Assembly (NCBI RefSeq): GCF_036588685.1
Contig: NC_086386.1
Coordinates: 5,240,117-5,304,116 of the forward strand
DNA from: Mytilus trossulus
Lineage: Eukaryota > Mollusca > Bivalvia > Mytilida > Mytilidae
DNA length: 64,000 nucleotides
Direction of reading: 5' to 3'
In this document: one piece after another, positions 24,190-37,900 of the stretch
How positions within the stretch are numbered: position 1 is the first letter of the stretch
Layout of the letters: each line of letters starts with the position of its first letter
Notes under the pieces: generated by a model
The model's database searches: none
What the model saw: only the letters and a program-made list of their open reading frames with translations
What the model was told of the DNA's origin: nothing
Made by a program: the position numbers and the translations under genes

Positions 24190-24720
24190 AGAACCTTAAT
24201 AATAGACTGTGACGAGTAGACCCCACAATCTACATGTAGATCGTTACTCGTGACATCTGAGTAACCCTACCTCTAGACTGTGATCTGTGACATTCGAGTA
24301 GACCCCACAATCTACATGTAGATCATTACTCGTGACATCTGAGTAACCATACCTCTAGACTGTGATCTGATACATATAAGTGGACCCTTATTCTAGACCT
24401 TGATATATAACATCTGAGACCCTATGTTATTGACTGTGACCTGGTATATCAGATTGCACCTTAATTCTAGACAACTGTAACTTATGACTTATGAAAAGAC
24501 CCTTAATTCCAGACTTATCTGGAAAATCTGAGTATACCTTTTTAAAATTGTAGACTGTGATCAATAACATCTGACTTATAATTAAAATAACTCTGACCTG
24601 TATTCTGAGTAGAATCTAAGTTTTAGAGTACTATGACATGTGACGTCTGAGTATTACCTATAAGTCTAAACGGTAACAGTTACTTGTAACATCTGAGTAG
24701 ACAACTAACCTGTAATATCC
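24190..24720 (+). repeat. Diverged satellite-like zone next to the 35-bp array
   Basis: Irregular repeats of the motifs 'gactgtgacctgtgacatctg' (with variants, shortened here) and 'gagtagaccc'. It includes a duplicated block with 'cccacaatctacatgtagat' at about 24226 and 24304. The motifs are the same as in the homogeneous array that follows, so this looks like an older, decayed part of the same satellite. Confidence 0.7.
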
Positions 24721-25509
24721 GAGTAGACCCTACATGACTGTCACTTGTGACATAGGAGTAGACCCTACATGACTGTCACTTGTGACATAGGAGTAGACCC
24801 TACATGACTGTCACTTGTGACATAGGAGTAGACCCTACATGACTGTCACTTGTGACATAGGGGTAGACCCTACATGACTGTCACTTGTGACATAGGGGTA
24901 GACCCTACATGACTGTCACTTGTGACATAGGAGTAGACCCTACATGACTGTCACTTGTGACATAGGGGTAGACCCTACATGACTGTCACTTGTGACATAG
25001 GAGTAGACCCTACATGACTGTCACTTGTGACATAGGGGTAGACCCTACATGACTGTCACTTGTGACATAGGGGTAGACCCTACATGACTGTCACTTGTGA
25101 CATAGGAGTAGACCCTACATGACTGTCACTTGTGACATAGGAGTAGACCCTACATGACTGTCACTTGTGACATAGGGGTAGACCCTACATGACTGTCACT
25201 TGTGACATAGGAGTAGACCCTACATGACTGTCACTTGTGACATAGGGGTAGACCCTACATGACTGTCACTTGTGACATAGGAGTAGACCCTACATGACTG
25301 TCACTTGTGACATAGGGGTAGACCCTACATGACTGTCACTTGTGACATAGGGGTAGACCCTACATGACTGTCACTTGTGACATAGGGGTAGACCCTACAT
25401 GACTGTCACTTGTGACATAGGAGTAGACCCTACATGACTGTCACTTGTGACATAGGGGTAGACCCTACATGACTGTCACTTGTGACATAGGGGTAGACCC
25501 TACATGACT
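24721..25509 (+). repeat. 35-bp satellite, 22 full copies plus a partial one
   Basis: The unit starts g[a/g]gtagaccctacatgact and continues gtcacttgtgacatag. It repeats without length change from 24721 to 25490, then for 19 further bases. Every copy is identical by eye except for position 2, which is either a or g. The unit contains stop codons in several frames and does not encode a protein repeat. There are no spacers, so this is not a CRISPR array. Confidence 0.97.
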
Positions 25510-27239
25510 AGACTGTAACCATATCAATCAAGTGCAAACTGTTGTTTTATGACAGATCAACTTATATACAAAATATAACATACATGTACATAAAATGTCT
25601 AAGTATTATGTAAGAACTATTTATCATTTTCCAGACTAACATTTTCAACCCCTACGGTTTTAGATTGTTTGTTAAGATTCAAAATTGAAATTAATAAGGT
25701 ATATGCCAGTGCAAACAAATATGAGTGTTAGGAGAAGAAAGAGGGAAAAACAAGAGAAAATCATACGAATTTCTGTTGAAAATGAATATTTAACAATGAA
25801 TAGATATTGCACTAGATCTAGTATGATAACTTATATGCCCATTTTAAAATCATTATTTTTATCGTTTATATAATAAGAAGCCTGTGAACATCTGATTTCA
25901 AACTTAAAAACTATAAAAAGATCTTTTGTCATTAGTTCAACTTTCTATTATAGTCAAAGATTTTTCAAATTTCAATCTTAATGCGCGTTAAATAAATTAG
26001 CTTTTACATATTTTCCCTGTTTTAATGTTATTGCCCTCCCGACTGTTATAACACCACGTTTCACTTTATACGAAATAATAACCACTCGGTAAATCATGTC
26101 TTTATTATAGCTTAATCGTCAAAACCTGCATATTGTATCACGTTCGAATCTGTGGAAGTGTTTATTATGATTTAAACGACAAAAACACAAATTCTACTGA
26201 TTATGTAATGATAAAATAAAATGTTTGTTAAACTTCAATGAGACAGCAACCGGAAAAACAAAAACAAAAAACAAAAAAATATTGTAGACAAAAAGTAAAG
26301 ACATTGTAATGTCTTCAACATCAGCGAGAATCTTTAAGCAAATCTCGCAATCGTTCTGCTTAACAAAATTTGATGTGACTTATAATGCATGATAAACAGG
26401 AACTGTCTTCACAGAAAAGATACAAAGTGATTGTATATTGGTCTATTAGTTTGAAAATTACAAGTGTTAAACCTATACCATAGAATGCTAGCGGTTAAAC
26501 ATTTTGAATTGAGAAAAGACAAACGAATCAAACACAAGTTAAGCAACACAGTAATGTCTTCTGCAAGCAAAACTACATCATGTGTCTAATACCGATGGTC
26601 GAATATATATGTAGGACACTGAGCAGAAATGGTTACGTCGTTCCAAACCCGATATATGACGCTGAAGTTGACGAACCAGGGGTATGTAAAAGAACGTCTC
26701 GTACCTTTTCTAAAACAGTTCCGATTGTAAGGTACCAATACCTTGTAGATAAATATTCCGTATTTCACAAATAACACATGATGGTCTTGATGTATGAAAG
26801 ATTCTGCATACTGACGTTGTTTATAATCTCCGTGTTATACTAGTATTGTTCGTTTATTTGTCTTTGTTCCATTATTAATATTACTTTTACTGTTTGGTCT
26901 GTTTTATGTGATATCCATTTGACAGACTTCGGTTCCTATACATCCAGTAAATGTGTTTGTAATTATCTTTCAATTTTGCTGGTGTTTTTTGTATATGCCC
27001 TTTTTGTGTTTCCTTGTTACTTTTAACGTGACTTTTTCTATACTTTTTAAAGATCCCGTCATTATGTTATTGTTCTATTTCATGTCATCATGTTATTGTC
27101 ACGTCTATTATAAATTTGATAATACTTTGAACGACAAACGACAAAATTATTTCATTCGCGTAGTAGTATTAACCATATATCGATTCTTAAAAGTTATAAA
27201 AACTGCTGGATAATTTGTAATCTCGGTCTGTTTCTGTAA

Positions 27240-27527
27240 TTGATTTTAACATAACTTTTTATTTTATAACCCTGCATACCACCATTCTCCATGTGAAATT
27301 ATAATTGTTTTGAACAGAGATTGAACGACAAAGTTTCTTTTTTTGTCAGGTTTGCATTTTCTGTCCAACACGCGAAACAAGGAATGTGTTTTTTAATTTG
27401 AGATGCTTTTTGTGGTTTTGTTTATGTGTGTTTGTTTTGAGATTGTAACGCAGTGATGACTGCTGTAACCATATTTTGACTATTTTATGAGTTTTGAACA
27501 GCGGTAAACTGCTGTTGCCTTTATTTA
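27240..27527 (+). repeat. Dispersed repeat family F copy
   Basis: Ends with 'gagttttgaacagcggtaaa' and 'ctgctgttgcctttattta'; upstream phrases include 'tttgcattttctgtccaaca'. Confidence 0.6.
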
Positions 27528-27534
27528 CCGATTA

Positions 27535-27785
27535 TGTCTGTTTTGTTCACACATCGTTGAAAAATAACGGAATTTGATGCGACTGCCATAAAAGTAAGAG
27601 GTTTAGCGCTATAAAACCAGGTTCAATCCACCTTTTTCTACATTTGAAAATGCCTGTACCAAGTCAGGAATAGGACAGATGTTGTCCATTCGTTTGATGT
27701 GTCTTATCCTATGATTTTGCCATGTGATGAGGGACTTTTCGTTTTGACATTTGAGTTCAGTATTTTTGTGATTTTGCCTTTTACT
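27535..27785 (+). repeat. Dispersed repeat family E copy
   Basis: Ordered phrases 'ttcacacatcgttgaaaa', 'gcgctataaaaccaggttca', 'gcctgtaccaagtcaggaat', 'tgttgtccattcgtttgatg', 'gagttcagtatttttgtgat'. The same succession recurs at 32425, 36735, 38935, 39180 and 45565, and reversed at 29995 and 31335. Confidence 0.8.
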
Positions 27786-28877
27786 GTATACATTTTACAA
27801 ATGCCCTGTAATTGTTGTTTTGGATTTCATTATGGTATATGTAGAAATGTCATGTTTATTTCGAGAGAACGCATCAGTTAAATACCTGCAAAAATTGTTG
27901 AAAATGCATTAATGATATTAAGCGAATGTCATTGGAGCGAATACTCAGATATCAGAATAATGATTCCTTTTTATTTGTAATAGCTCATCAACAATTATTA
28001 TATCAAATAAAATCTGTAAAACAAATTGCAATATTCATTTGCAAAATTTCTTGATAACATAAACATTATTTTGTATGATTTTCATATTATTGCCAATTAT
28101 TGAAATTTGCTAAGAAATCTGTTATATGTAATTTAAAACATAGTACAACATTTTAGAAAATGTGAAATAACCAATTGTTTTTTTTTTTGAAAATAAAAAA
28201 AAACCTGTAGCAACAAATTAAGCAATGTTTTATCTGCTATGAAAAAAACAGGAAATCGCTGATTTAAGCAATCGGATTATATGATATCGACATTAATGAT
28301 TCTGAAAACGAGTTCGAAAACGTTTTTGTAACGATATCATATTTGAAAAATATCGCTACATATATTATCTTACTCCGTAACAATACATTTTAAAATTCGA
28401 AATAATAAAATTGAATACCATGTTTTTATGTGTTATGTCCGAAATTGACTTCCGATGTAGGAAACGGTGGAGTCATATTTATTAATACACTATAACTTAT
28501 AAGTATGATTTCCAAACATTAATGGATTACAGATTAAACATGTGCCGTACCCTAAACAAACCAGTACAAAGAAGTCAAATACATGAGAAACAAATTCAAA
28601 CACAGGAAATACACATTGAATCTAATGGTAAACTATAGTTTGCCTCAGTTTTAAGAGAATATGAGTTAAAAGACAATGCTGACATTTAGGAGTAGCTGAT
28701 TAAACGTTCGTCAAGATGATTATATCAGCGAATTAAGCGATAATTAGTAGTTAGTATCCATAGATAAGAGATGAGTGTTGACTTGTATTTACATCAGTTT
28801 GATCTTATCATTTCAGATACTCACGATTTATTAATTTGAAAATAATATATCAATTATGACTATAGAGTGAACAGATA

Positions 28878-28928
28878 ATGGATGGCGTGATAACAAGAGG
28901 ATTTATATATATTTCATTAATTATACAG
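28878..28928 (+). CDS. Notch-ligand exon 1: start codon and signal peptide (inferred)
   Basis: The ATG has A at -3 and G at +4, and an in-frame TAG lies 12 bp upstream. The 17 codons MDGVITRGFIYISLIIQ end in CAG|GTAGG, a good donor, in phase 0. Joined to VFSSGIFEM of exon 2 this makes a signal peptide with cleavage around VFSS-G, directly before the conserved SGIFE start of the MNNL region. It lies 11.7 kb from exon 2, so the link is inference. Confidence 0.6.
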
Positions 28929-31900
28929 GTAGGCATATTTCATTAATTAACAGGTAGGCAAAGATTTTTTTATAATTCTTTTTTGCCGTGTAATTATAAT
29001 GAATGCAGTTTGTCGCCGTTACAGTAATATTGAAATTAAAATTATTAATAAATATACATGTCATTGATACTGCTGACCCGTTTGTTTGTGATTGTAATGC
29101 AGTTTTAGATTTAAGAAATGAAACTTTTTGTTCTTCAAATTGGAATTATATCTTTATTTGTAGAACAACGCAAATGAAACAAATAAAAAAACAACGTCAC
29201 AGTAAAATTAAACAATTATTTAATTATATATATGCCAAAATGACAAATGAAATAAATAAATCTACACCTTCAAATGAAAATAAACGGTCTCAAGTGTGGA
29301 ATGCTATAATTATTGGCTTAATGATGCAAGATAGTTGTGATTGAAATGCAGTAGCATGTTTTTTCTTGTGGTATTAAGATAGTTTTTTTTCGCGCTCATT
29401 CATTGTATTACATTCGATCCTCTTGAGTAAGTCACGGACGGTCATTTCGAAACACAAATGATTGGTACACATTTTTACTCAAACTTGCAAATCTAAATAT
29501 TTAAATCTGATTTAGCTGCATGATATGCTTCGTTTACAAGAAAACAAGTATTTTGTATTGTCTTGTGAAAGAGATTTTATTAACAAATATGGAGAGGCTT
29601 TTCATTTAAAAAATAAACGAAAAGGATTTTTTAGGGAGGTAATGCGTGATTCTTTAAATTTACAAGACATTGTACTGTGCTTTTACAACATAAGACATGT
29701 AGAGAGAAAACAAGTTGGGTGATAATATTTTTTTGGAAAGTAGTGAAAAACGAACTTCTCCTCAAACTTAATGTAAAATTTTATTATCTAGTTGCCCCCT
29801 CAACACCCCTCCCCCAGTTCAGATAATTGTGTTTCTTCCTTACATATTTTCTATTATAATAATTTTCTTCCTTACATATTTTCTATTATAATAATAAAAA
29901 AGACCAGAAGAGCTTGGTGAGTCTTCCCGATGTATGAATAATTTCTGCTGAACGGAGGAAAGCAAGCAAGAAATAAGACTCTTTTACGCTAAAAAGTAAA
30001 TTCACAAAAACACTAAACTTTGAGGAAATTCAAGAAAGAAAAGTCGCTAAACAAATGGCAAAATCAAAAGCTCAAACACATCAAACGAATGGATAACAAC
30101 TTCATACTCCTGAATTGGCACATGCATTTTCTTATGTTGAAATTTGACGGATTAACCTGGTTAAAGCTATCATAACCTCTCATTTTTGTATGACAGTCGC
30201 ATCAAATTCTGTTATATTGACAACGATGTGTGAACAACCAACACATACATTACTGATAGGTAATTAATATGTCAAAAATAGGAGAACAACAGTCAGCTTT
30301 GTGTTATAATCTAAACCATTACAAAAACAAACACATATGTAACAAAGAAGCACAAAATGACATATAGTCTATTAGACCAAGCATATTAGCAAAAATTAAA
30401 GACTAGAATGCAACATTTATCTTAGTACAATAACACAATGAAGGGATGTATAAGTACAGAACAACGTCATTTATGTTTCAAAGAAACAATTGGGCATATA
30501 GACAAACCACAGGTTATTCTAAGCGTTTATCGATCTCGTAAAAATCATGATCTTTAAAAACTTGGCGATCAAAAGGGGTATGCGTATGTCCTCTTCGATC
30601 CCTGGATATCCGCCACTGATCTCGGCGACAAGAAGCTTTTATTGTACTTTTTAAATAGTGTGATATAGACGAGCTGTTAAGTATTTCTTTGTATGAAGTC
30701 TTATTTTAACTATCTTAAACAGCACACTTCTGCCAGAGTTTTCGATATACTTATAAAACATGTATCCGTCAAACTTAGTTAACCGCCAACCTTTTAAATA
30801 GATTCATCATTACCAGTGTATTCAACATGTCTAAATACCAATCCTCAGGCATATTGTTCAATTACGATACTACGAAGATCTTTTTCAAAAAATGCTTTTT
30901 GTGTTAAGTAAGGAACCACGGACTTTTGCACGTTTATTCGACATAAATAAGCAATGCGGTGGTCTAAGAAAATGAAATGCTTTTGTTTAAATCGATATTA
31001 AGGTTTCGATTCAATACAATTCTTAGACGCAGTTATAACAAACACAAATTGAGGCAATTGATATTAGAATATTTGACTGACTGATGTTTCCTTAACATCA
31101 AGTAACAAACACCTCATATTTGTTTGTGACACGAATACATTAAGAAAGAATACAATAGATAAGATCGGCAAGATAGGGATCTAATATGCCAAAGGATTGG
31201 CAATTTGGGATGTCACTAGAAAATGAGAGGAACTGAAAATTTTGCTTTGCAACATATAATATACAGACCCGTCAGAGAATCTTTTTACAATGGTTCTTTA
31301 ACGTGCACAGAGCATGGCACGCTGTTTACGCGAAAGTAAAATCTCAAAAATACTGAACTTAGAGGAAAATCTAATCGGAAAGTCCAAAATCAAATGGCAC
31401 AATCAAATAACAAAACACATCAAAAGCGAATGGACAAGAACTGTCATGTTTCTGACTTGGTACAGGCATTGTCTAATGTAGAAAATGAGGCGAGGCTCAG
31501 GCGTTTGCATTTCGTGTTTCCATTTCGACCGGGCGTGACTGCATATTTGAATGCCTCACACATTTAAACAAATGCCTCACTTCAGCAAAGGTTTTACCCC
31601 CAGAACGTTAGCAGGATATCACACTTAAATATATGACCTACACGGAATTCTTAGAATTATGAAAACGTTTTAGAAGGCTTTGCATGCAAGCGTAAAATTC
31701 ATAATTCCCAGGTCGCAATTGTTTTTCGAGGACACGAGGAAGGAACACACGTTTTAAAGTCGTTAGCACAAATTGGTGACTGATACAATTCGCAAATAAA
31801 CTCATCATAGATACCAGGACTAAAATTTGTATATACGCCAGACGCGCGTTTCGTCTACAAAAGACTCATCAGTGACGCTCGAATCCAAAAAAGGTAAAAA

Positions 31901-34900
31901 GGCCAAATAAAGTACGAAGTTGAAGAGCATTGAGGCCCAAAATTTCTAAAAGTTTTGCCAAATACAGCTAAGGTTATCTATGCCTGAGGTAGAAAAGCCT
32001 TAGTATTTCAAAAATTCAAAATTTTGTGAACAGTAATTTATAAATATAACCATATCATTGATATTTCATGTCAGCACAAGTGCACAGTGTCCGAACGCAC
32101 GCAAGACATTTTGTTGCTATTTTAAATCTGAAGAACCCTGGAGACACATGTTAGTCGTCTGATCGTAAAAGTTAGCTCTAAATCTTTAATTTCAAATCGT
32201 AAAAGTAAGCTCTAAATTTCTATCGTGACATTTACAAATACACTCTCATTTCCTTTTCACGAATTTGACCTACCGAATTAGATTACTAGTATTGTAATAA
32301 CATAAGAAACACGACGCGTGCCACATGCGGAGCAGGACCTGCTTACCCTTCCAGTAGACCTGAAATCAATCCCTAGTTTTTGGTGGGATTCGTGTTGTTG
32401 TTACCCTTATTTTTGACATTATATTCACGCATTTTTGTCAATATAATGGAATTTGATGTAGACTATCGTACAATTGAGATATTTAGCGCTATAAACCAGG
32501 TTCAATATACCATTTTTCTACATTTTAAAATGCCTGTACCAAGTCAGGTATATGACAGTTGTTGTCCATTCGTTTGATGTGTTTTCTCATTTGATTTTGC
32601 CATTTGATTAGTGACATTCCGTTTTGAATTTTCCTCCAAGTTCAGTATTTGTGTGATTTTAATTTTTGATTAGTTTAATTGTTATTTTAAGCAGGAGATG
32701 TGTAATCTCTTAACATATCCGATTAACCTTCTTTTATAATTCATTCGCGTTTCTTTAAGTTTTATACCTTATGTAAGTATAGTCCAGACGGATTTTCAAG
32801 TTTTGAACATCGTTAATAGTTATCAAAGGTACCAGGATTATAATTTAATACGCCAGACGCGCGTTTCGTCTACATAAGACTCATCAGTGACGCTCAGATC
32901 AAAACAGTTAAAAAGCCAAACAAATACAAAGTTGAAGAGCATTGAGGACCCTTTATCTTTTGTTCATATTACAAGATATCTAACTTGTAAGTATTCATTA
33001 AAAATATGCCATTCGAAAAAGAAAACTAAACATTGAAACTTTATGAAGACAATTGACTCTTGTATAAAATACATAATATTACTAATGGGCGAAGTAAGTA
33101 GCTAACTCTTACGATACATAACAACATGTGTCTATGACGGCGGAACCACTTTTGATTTAATAATCAAATATGATCTATAACAACAGATTTAATGTTAAAG
33201 CTGATACATAACAACATTGTGTCTAAACATATAATGAACAATTGATTATATATTCAAAACTAATCCATAAACTTTTGCTACATCAACGGCTGTCTATTTT
33301 TTATTAAAGTTTATAACCACTTTCCCCTGTAAAGTTTCAATCACAGTATTAAAAGTGTTGATTTAGTTTAAAACTCATCGACGATACAAACCTTACGATT
33401 ATTAACATAGACTCATCAGTGGTGCTCGAACTAAAATATTTCATGAGCCAAATCAAATATGAAATTGGAGAGATATAATTAAAAATTGAAAATTCATCGA
33501 CGTTGTCGAATATGATGAAACAATTTCCTCCTTTTTTCAATAATTTCAAGATAAGTTCGGTTTTCTTTCTCCCTTTTCAAGTTCTTCAGAAAACGTAGTC
33601 TTTATTTCCCACAGTCCATAAAAGAGAAATAAGATTGATGAATTTTGTACCATGTTAAATCGTGTGAGTACCGAAAACACTGGCTTCGGAATTGATGATT
33701 AGGGAATTAAAACTGTAAATAACAGTACATGAAAAGTCCAAAAATGAAGTTTTAATATTTTCATATGTATGTTTAGTTCAAACAATAATCGGAAATATGA
33801 CTTGTCGATATATTATACTGTTACTTGTTGAAAACAGCTATGTGATAAACCAAAAAATACCGGGAATTTGCCCTTCCTTGAATTCTATAGGTAATAATGA
33901 CATGTAAATTCATGAATTCAAGGAATATCTTAATGCTTTTACGCCTGAAACAGGAGTGATGGAATGGCTGTAGTAATTTCTTCCTCTTCATATACAACAT
34001 AAACCATGATATAACACAGTTTTACAACAGCACAATCATTATACCATTATCAAAACTGTCATTTCTATTACTGTAATGATACAATAAAACGCCAATGGAA
34101 TACCTCATTTTAATTATATCATAACGCAATCGTCTACTTTTTACAGTCATAAAATATATATTTCGACAAAACAATTAAATGTTGTGAGAACACTCCTTTA
34201 AATTTATCAATAAGAATAACTTAGTTAGTAATCCTATCATACAGTATAAATATTCAGAAGAGAGTTAAAGTTAATCGTCTAGAGAAAGTATCCCATATTG
34301 TCATAATAGTATAAAAGTGGCACGGTAGTATTTGCATTCCAGAATTTAGGTTTCTCATTTGTGTATCATAATGGTTTAATTTTTAAATTGTTATTTGGAT
34401 GGAGAGTTGTCTCATTGGCACTCACACCACATCTTCCTATATCTATTAGGTAAATGTATCTACATCGTGTGATTGGACAAAAAATACAGTATCAACTGAA
34501 CGTACTTTCCCAAACTGAGAGATGATCAGGTGTAGAAAAAATTGAAATAATTTAACATACAGATAAAAATGAATTTTTGAGAATTTAATTTTTTCTTATT
34601 CACTGCACCATAAAGGACCTAAAAGTACTAGTTGCCTTAGGTTTTTAACAATAGCATAAAAAGTGAACGGTCATGATACATATTCAAATTCATTTCTGAA
34701 TAGTAAAATGAAAATACTTCATCAAACTGTGAATGTAGAATGTTTTGCAATGTTAGAAAGTGGTGAAATTCTAAAAAGGCTATCGTTATCCTTTGTGAGC
34801 CAGGAAATACTACCGTGCTACCTATAAGGACCATGTTAAAGATGACATAAGTCAACATCTTATAAAAAAAATATAAGATGTTATCCATTCTTTTATTGTG

Positions 34901-37900
34901 TTTGAGCTTTTGGTTTTGACATTTGATTGCGGACTTTCCATTTTCATTTTCTTCGGAGTTCAGTATTTTTGTTATTTAACTTTTTCTATATGGAAGACCT
35001 CCCATTAAATCCCACTGAAGCCCACATCGCATATTTCATAACAAGTCATTTACACGACACCTACTAACTATGTTATATCGTGGTTAATCATCACCTACCT
35101 CAGTCAACTACTTGGCTTCGAGCATCAGTGAAGAGATATTAATTGCGCTAATGGTGCAATGAACGTTGTACAGTTGTTATGTTATATAAACTAACACAAC
35201 AGTTAAGAAGTTTAAAATTCCATCATTAGACAATGTTTAAACATGTCAAAGTGTCATTCTTAAAAATATTCTCTTAATATTCAATAATTAGATATCTCGA
35301 TATAAGAAATAACAAGGGCCTAAAGTTACTCGATGTATATCACTTATCATGCTGTCGACCGATGACATACATTTGCATCTTTAAATTAGAAACCAAACAA
35401 AACCAGTTTATACGCGCTTGACAGTTAATGTTGTAAAAACATATTAGTATCTCATTTGTTAATCTTTACGCAAAAAAAAAAATCCCCTACAATATACAGG
35501 CAGGTATAATTATACACATTTTTTTAATTAATGCTTTATTTATCATCTGTACATATACCAGTGCATAGAGTAACACTAAAGAAAAAACATTAAATAAAAA
35601 CCAAGGAGGAGGTTTATGATCAAAATAGACATAAACGTACTATGTATTTGCGAAATCGAACATGGTTCATATCATTAACAAGCATGTCCTTAACAGCAGG
35701 TTTCTGTGAAACTTAGCATTGTTCGATAAAATCAACACCAGTACAAAACTGATGCATTATCGCGCCAGCATATACTAATGATTAACAAACAGTTATTGTC
35801 TCACATATCTATTTATAGGAGTTATATTATTAGATTTGATTGAACATAATGGAAATCTTATTTTTGATAATGATAAACCTTGCCATCTACTATCAAGTGT
35901 TTCATGTGCATTTGGATTTTGCTGCTTTTTTTTTATTTATCAACAAACTAACAGTCAGTTTAGGTCATTTAATTAATAACTACGTTAACGAATGGTTGAA
36001 TAGAGGTTTAGGTAACTATAAGGCGATATTAGTACAATAGAGCAAGGCCAAGATACAGACTTTAATCTATACGGTCATTCATTTCAATGATTGAAAAAAA
36101 AAAATTAGAACATACATTTGTTAACTTAAACATGGTCTGGTTAAAATGTTGAATGCCTTGGCAAATATTGGAATACATTTTTACATTTTAGAAATTTAAG
36201 TGCAGAGTTTTGTCATCCTTTTCCGCAAAATAAATATGACACATGTGTTCAATAATACGGTATTTCTAACTTTCAAATTTGGTCAGATTCCTTTAATCAT
36301 ATGCATTTAATTTGTAAATAAATGGTTTTCATTGGATAATTAAACAGATATTCATATTTTATTACATTTTATGATAAATTCGAGTTCAAATACGGTATCG
36401 TTTTTGGTGACTAGTATATATAGTTGACCATTCTCTCTGATAATCATTGACCAAATTGATGTTTTATAAAAAAAAAAATGTCCTAAACTAAAGAGTGAAA
36501 CAATTGCAATGTAATTTGGTTTTTACCATTTTCACAATTACAAGTTTCAATGTGTAATGTTTATAATTATACGCATAGTTTTAGTTATGTCTTTTTTTAA
36601 AATTAATTGTATTCAAGTATTATTTTTGCGCGTACATGAAATCTTTTTTTTTAATGCGATGAAATCAACCAAGACTTTATCGATATGTTAACTGGTCAAA
36701 TTCACTCACTGATTTAACCATCTATTGGAAGTCTGTCTTTTTTGTTCACACATTGTTGTCACAATGATCGATTTTGTAGCAACTGTCATGCAAGTGAGAG
36801 GTTTAACTAGCTATAAAACCAGAAACTGCCTGTACGATGTCAGGAATAAGAATGCTGTTATCCATTCGTTTGATGTGCAATTTGTTTAGGGGCTTTCCGT
36901 TTAAAATTTACTTCTGAGCTCGGTATATTTGTTATTTCACTTTTTAGGAAATGTGTTTTTTCATACGCGATGTCCAATAATGGAAATAAATATATAAAGT
37001 TTGATTGGAAAGAAACACACTTTGATGGTTTTGATATGATAAATTTACAATTTCAGATTTAAAAACTGTTTTGAGAATATATAAATTGTAACATTAACCC
37101 ATTAAAAAAAGTTCTTGGTGGTCCATAATGAGTTGATATTATAAAAAATACGTGTCACTCGAAATAAGTTTAAATGAAGCCGATCATGTTAAAGATAAAA
37201 AGCATTATGATTATTTGGATAACATATAACCGAGATAAAACATTCACACAGCTTGCGTAAGTTTACTTCATTTCTATTTGAATACGTCACTAAAGCAGAA
37301 TTTTATTGAAGATGTATCAATATTTTGATTTGATGTGTATAAGGCATCGACGATTTAAACAATTAACAGAAAAGTGGCGGGGAGGAATGTAGAATTTTTG
37401 TCGAGTTTAATCGTGTTTGAAAAGTAAAATGAAAGACACATGCTTAATTATCCTAAGCAAATAAGGGGACGGAACTAAAGCAATTGTATTTACAACCACC
37501 TGGATCGATGCCACTCTTAATTGAGGTCTCTTCTTAAATGGTTTTACCAGCCCAAAAGTGAATACTAATATTTTAACATAAGTTATTAATTTTTTAAAAC
37601 TTATTACTTATAACTTAATACTAATGATTTTCTACCCCAGGAATATATGACCATAGCGGAAAAAACCTTTCGGCATTTGGATTCTCAGTGCTCTCCAACT
37701 TTCTGTTTTTGGCTTTTTTTATGTCTTTTTTTATTCCGAGCGTTAAGGCGTCTAAAGTCTTTTGTAGATTAAATGCGCATTTCTGGCGTACATACTTGGT
37801 ACGTTTGATGGGCTTATCCAGAAGGAACTTAGTATAAATATGTTTCATACTTGTGGAATATATTCTTCAATACTTACCGACTTTTAGAAAAGCCCTGAAT

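Larger units (their letters stand above)
25510..28877. other. Intergenic upstream of the Notch-ligand gene
   Basis: AT-rich DNA. Only a family F copy (27240-27527) and a family E copy (27535-27785) are recognised. The promoter of the plus-strand gene starting at 28878 must lie here or in an unseen 5' UTR exon; no core promoter motif could be singled out. Confidence 0.4.

Noticed and set aside
24721-25509. Possible CRISPR array
   Set aside because: Units are contiguous without unique spacers, no cas genes are present, and the window is clearly animal DNA; it is a satellite.
35840-35897. Alternative signal-peptide exon MNIMEILFLIMINLAIYYQ for the Notch-ligand gene
   Set aside because: Hydrophobic start, but the following CAAGTGTTT is a weak donor; the 28878 exon has a better donor, start context and upstream stop.
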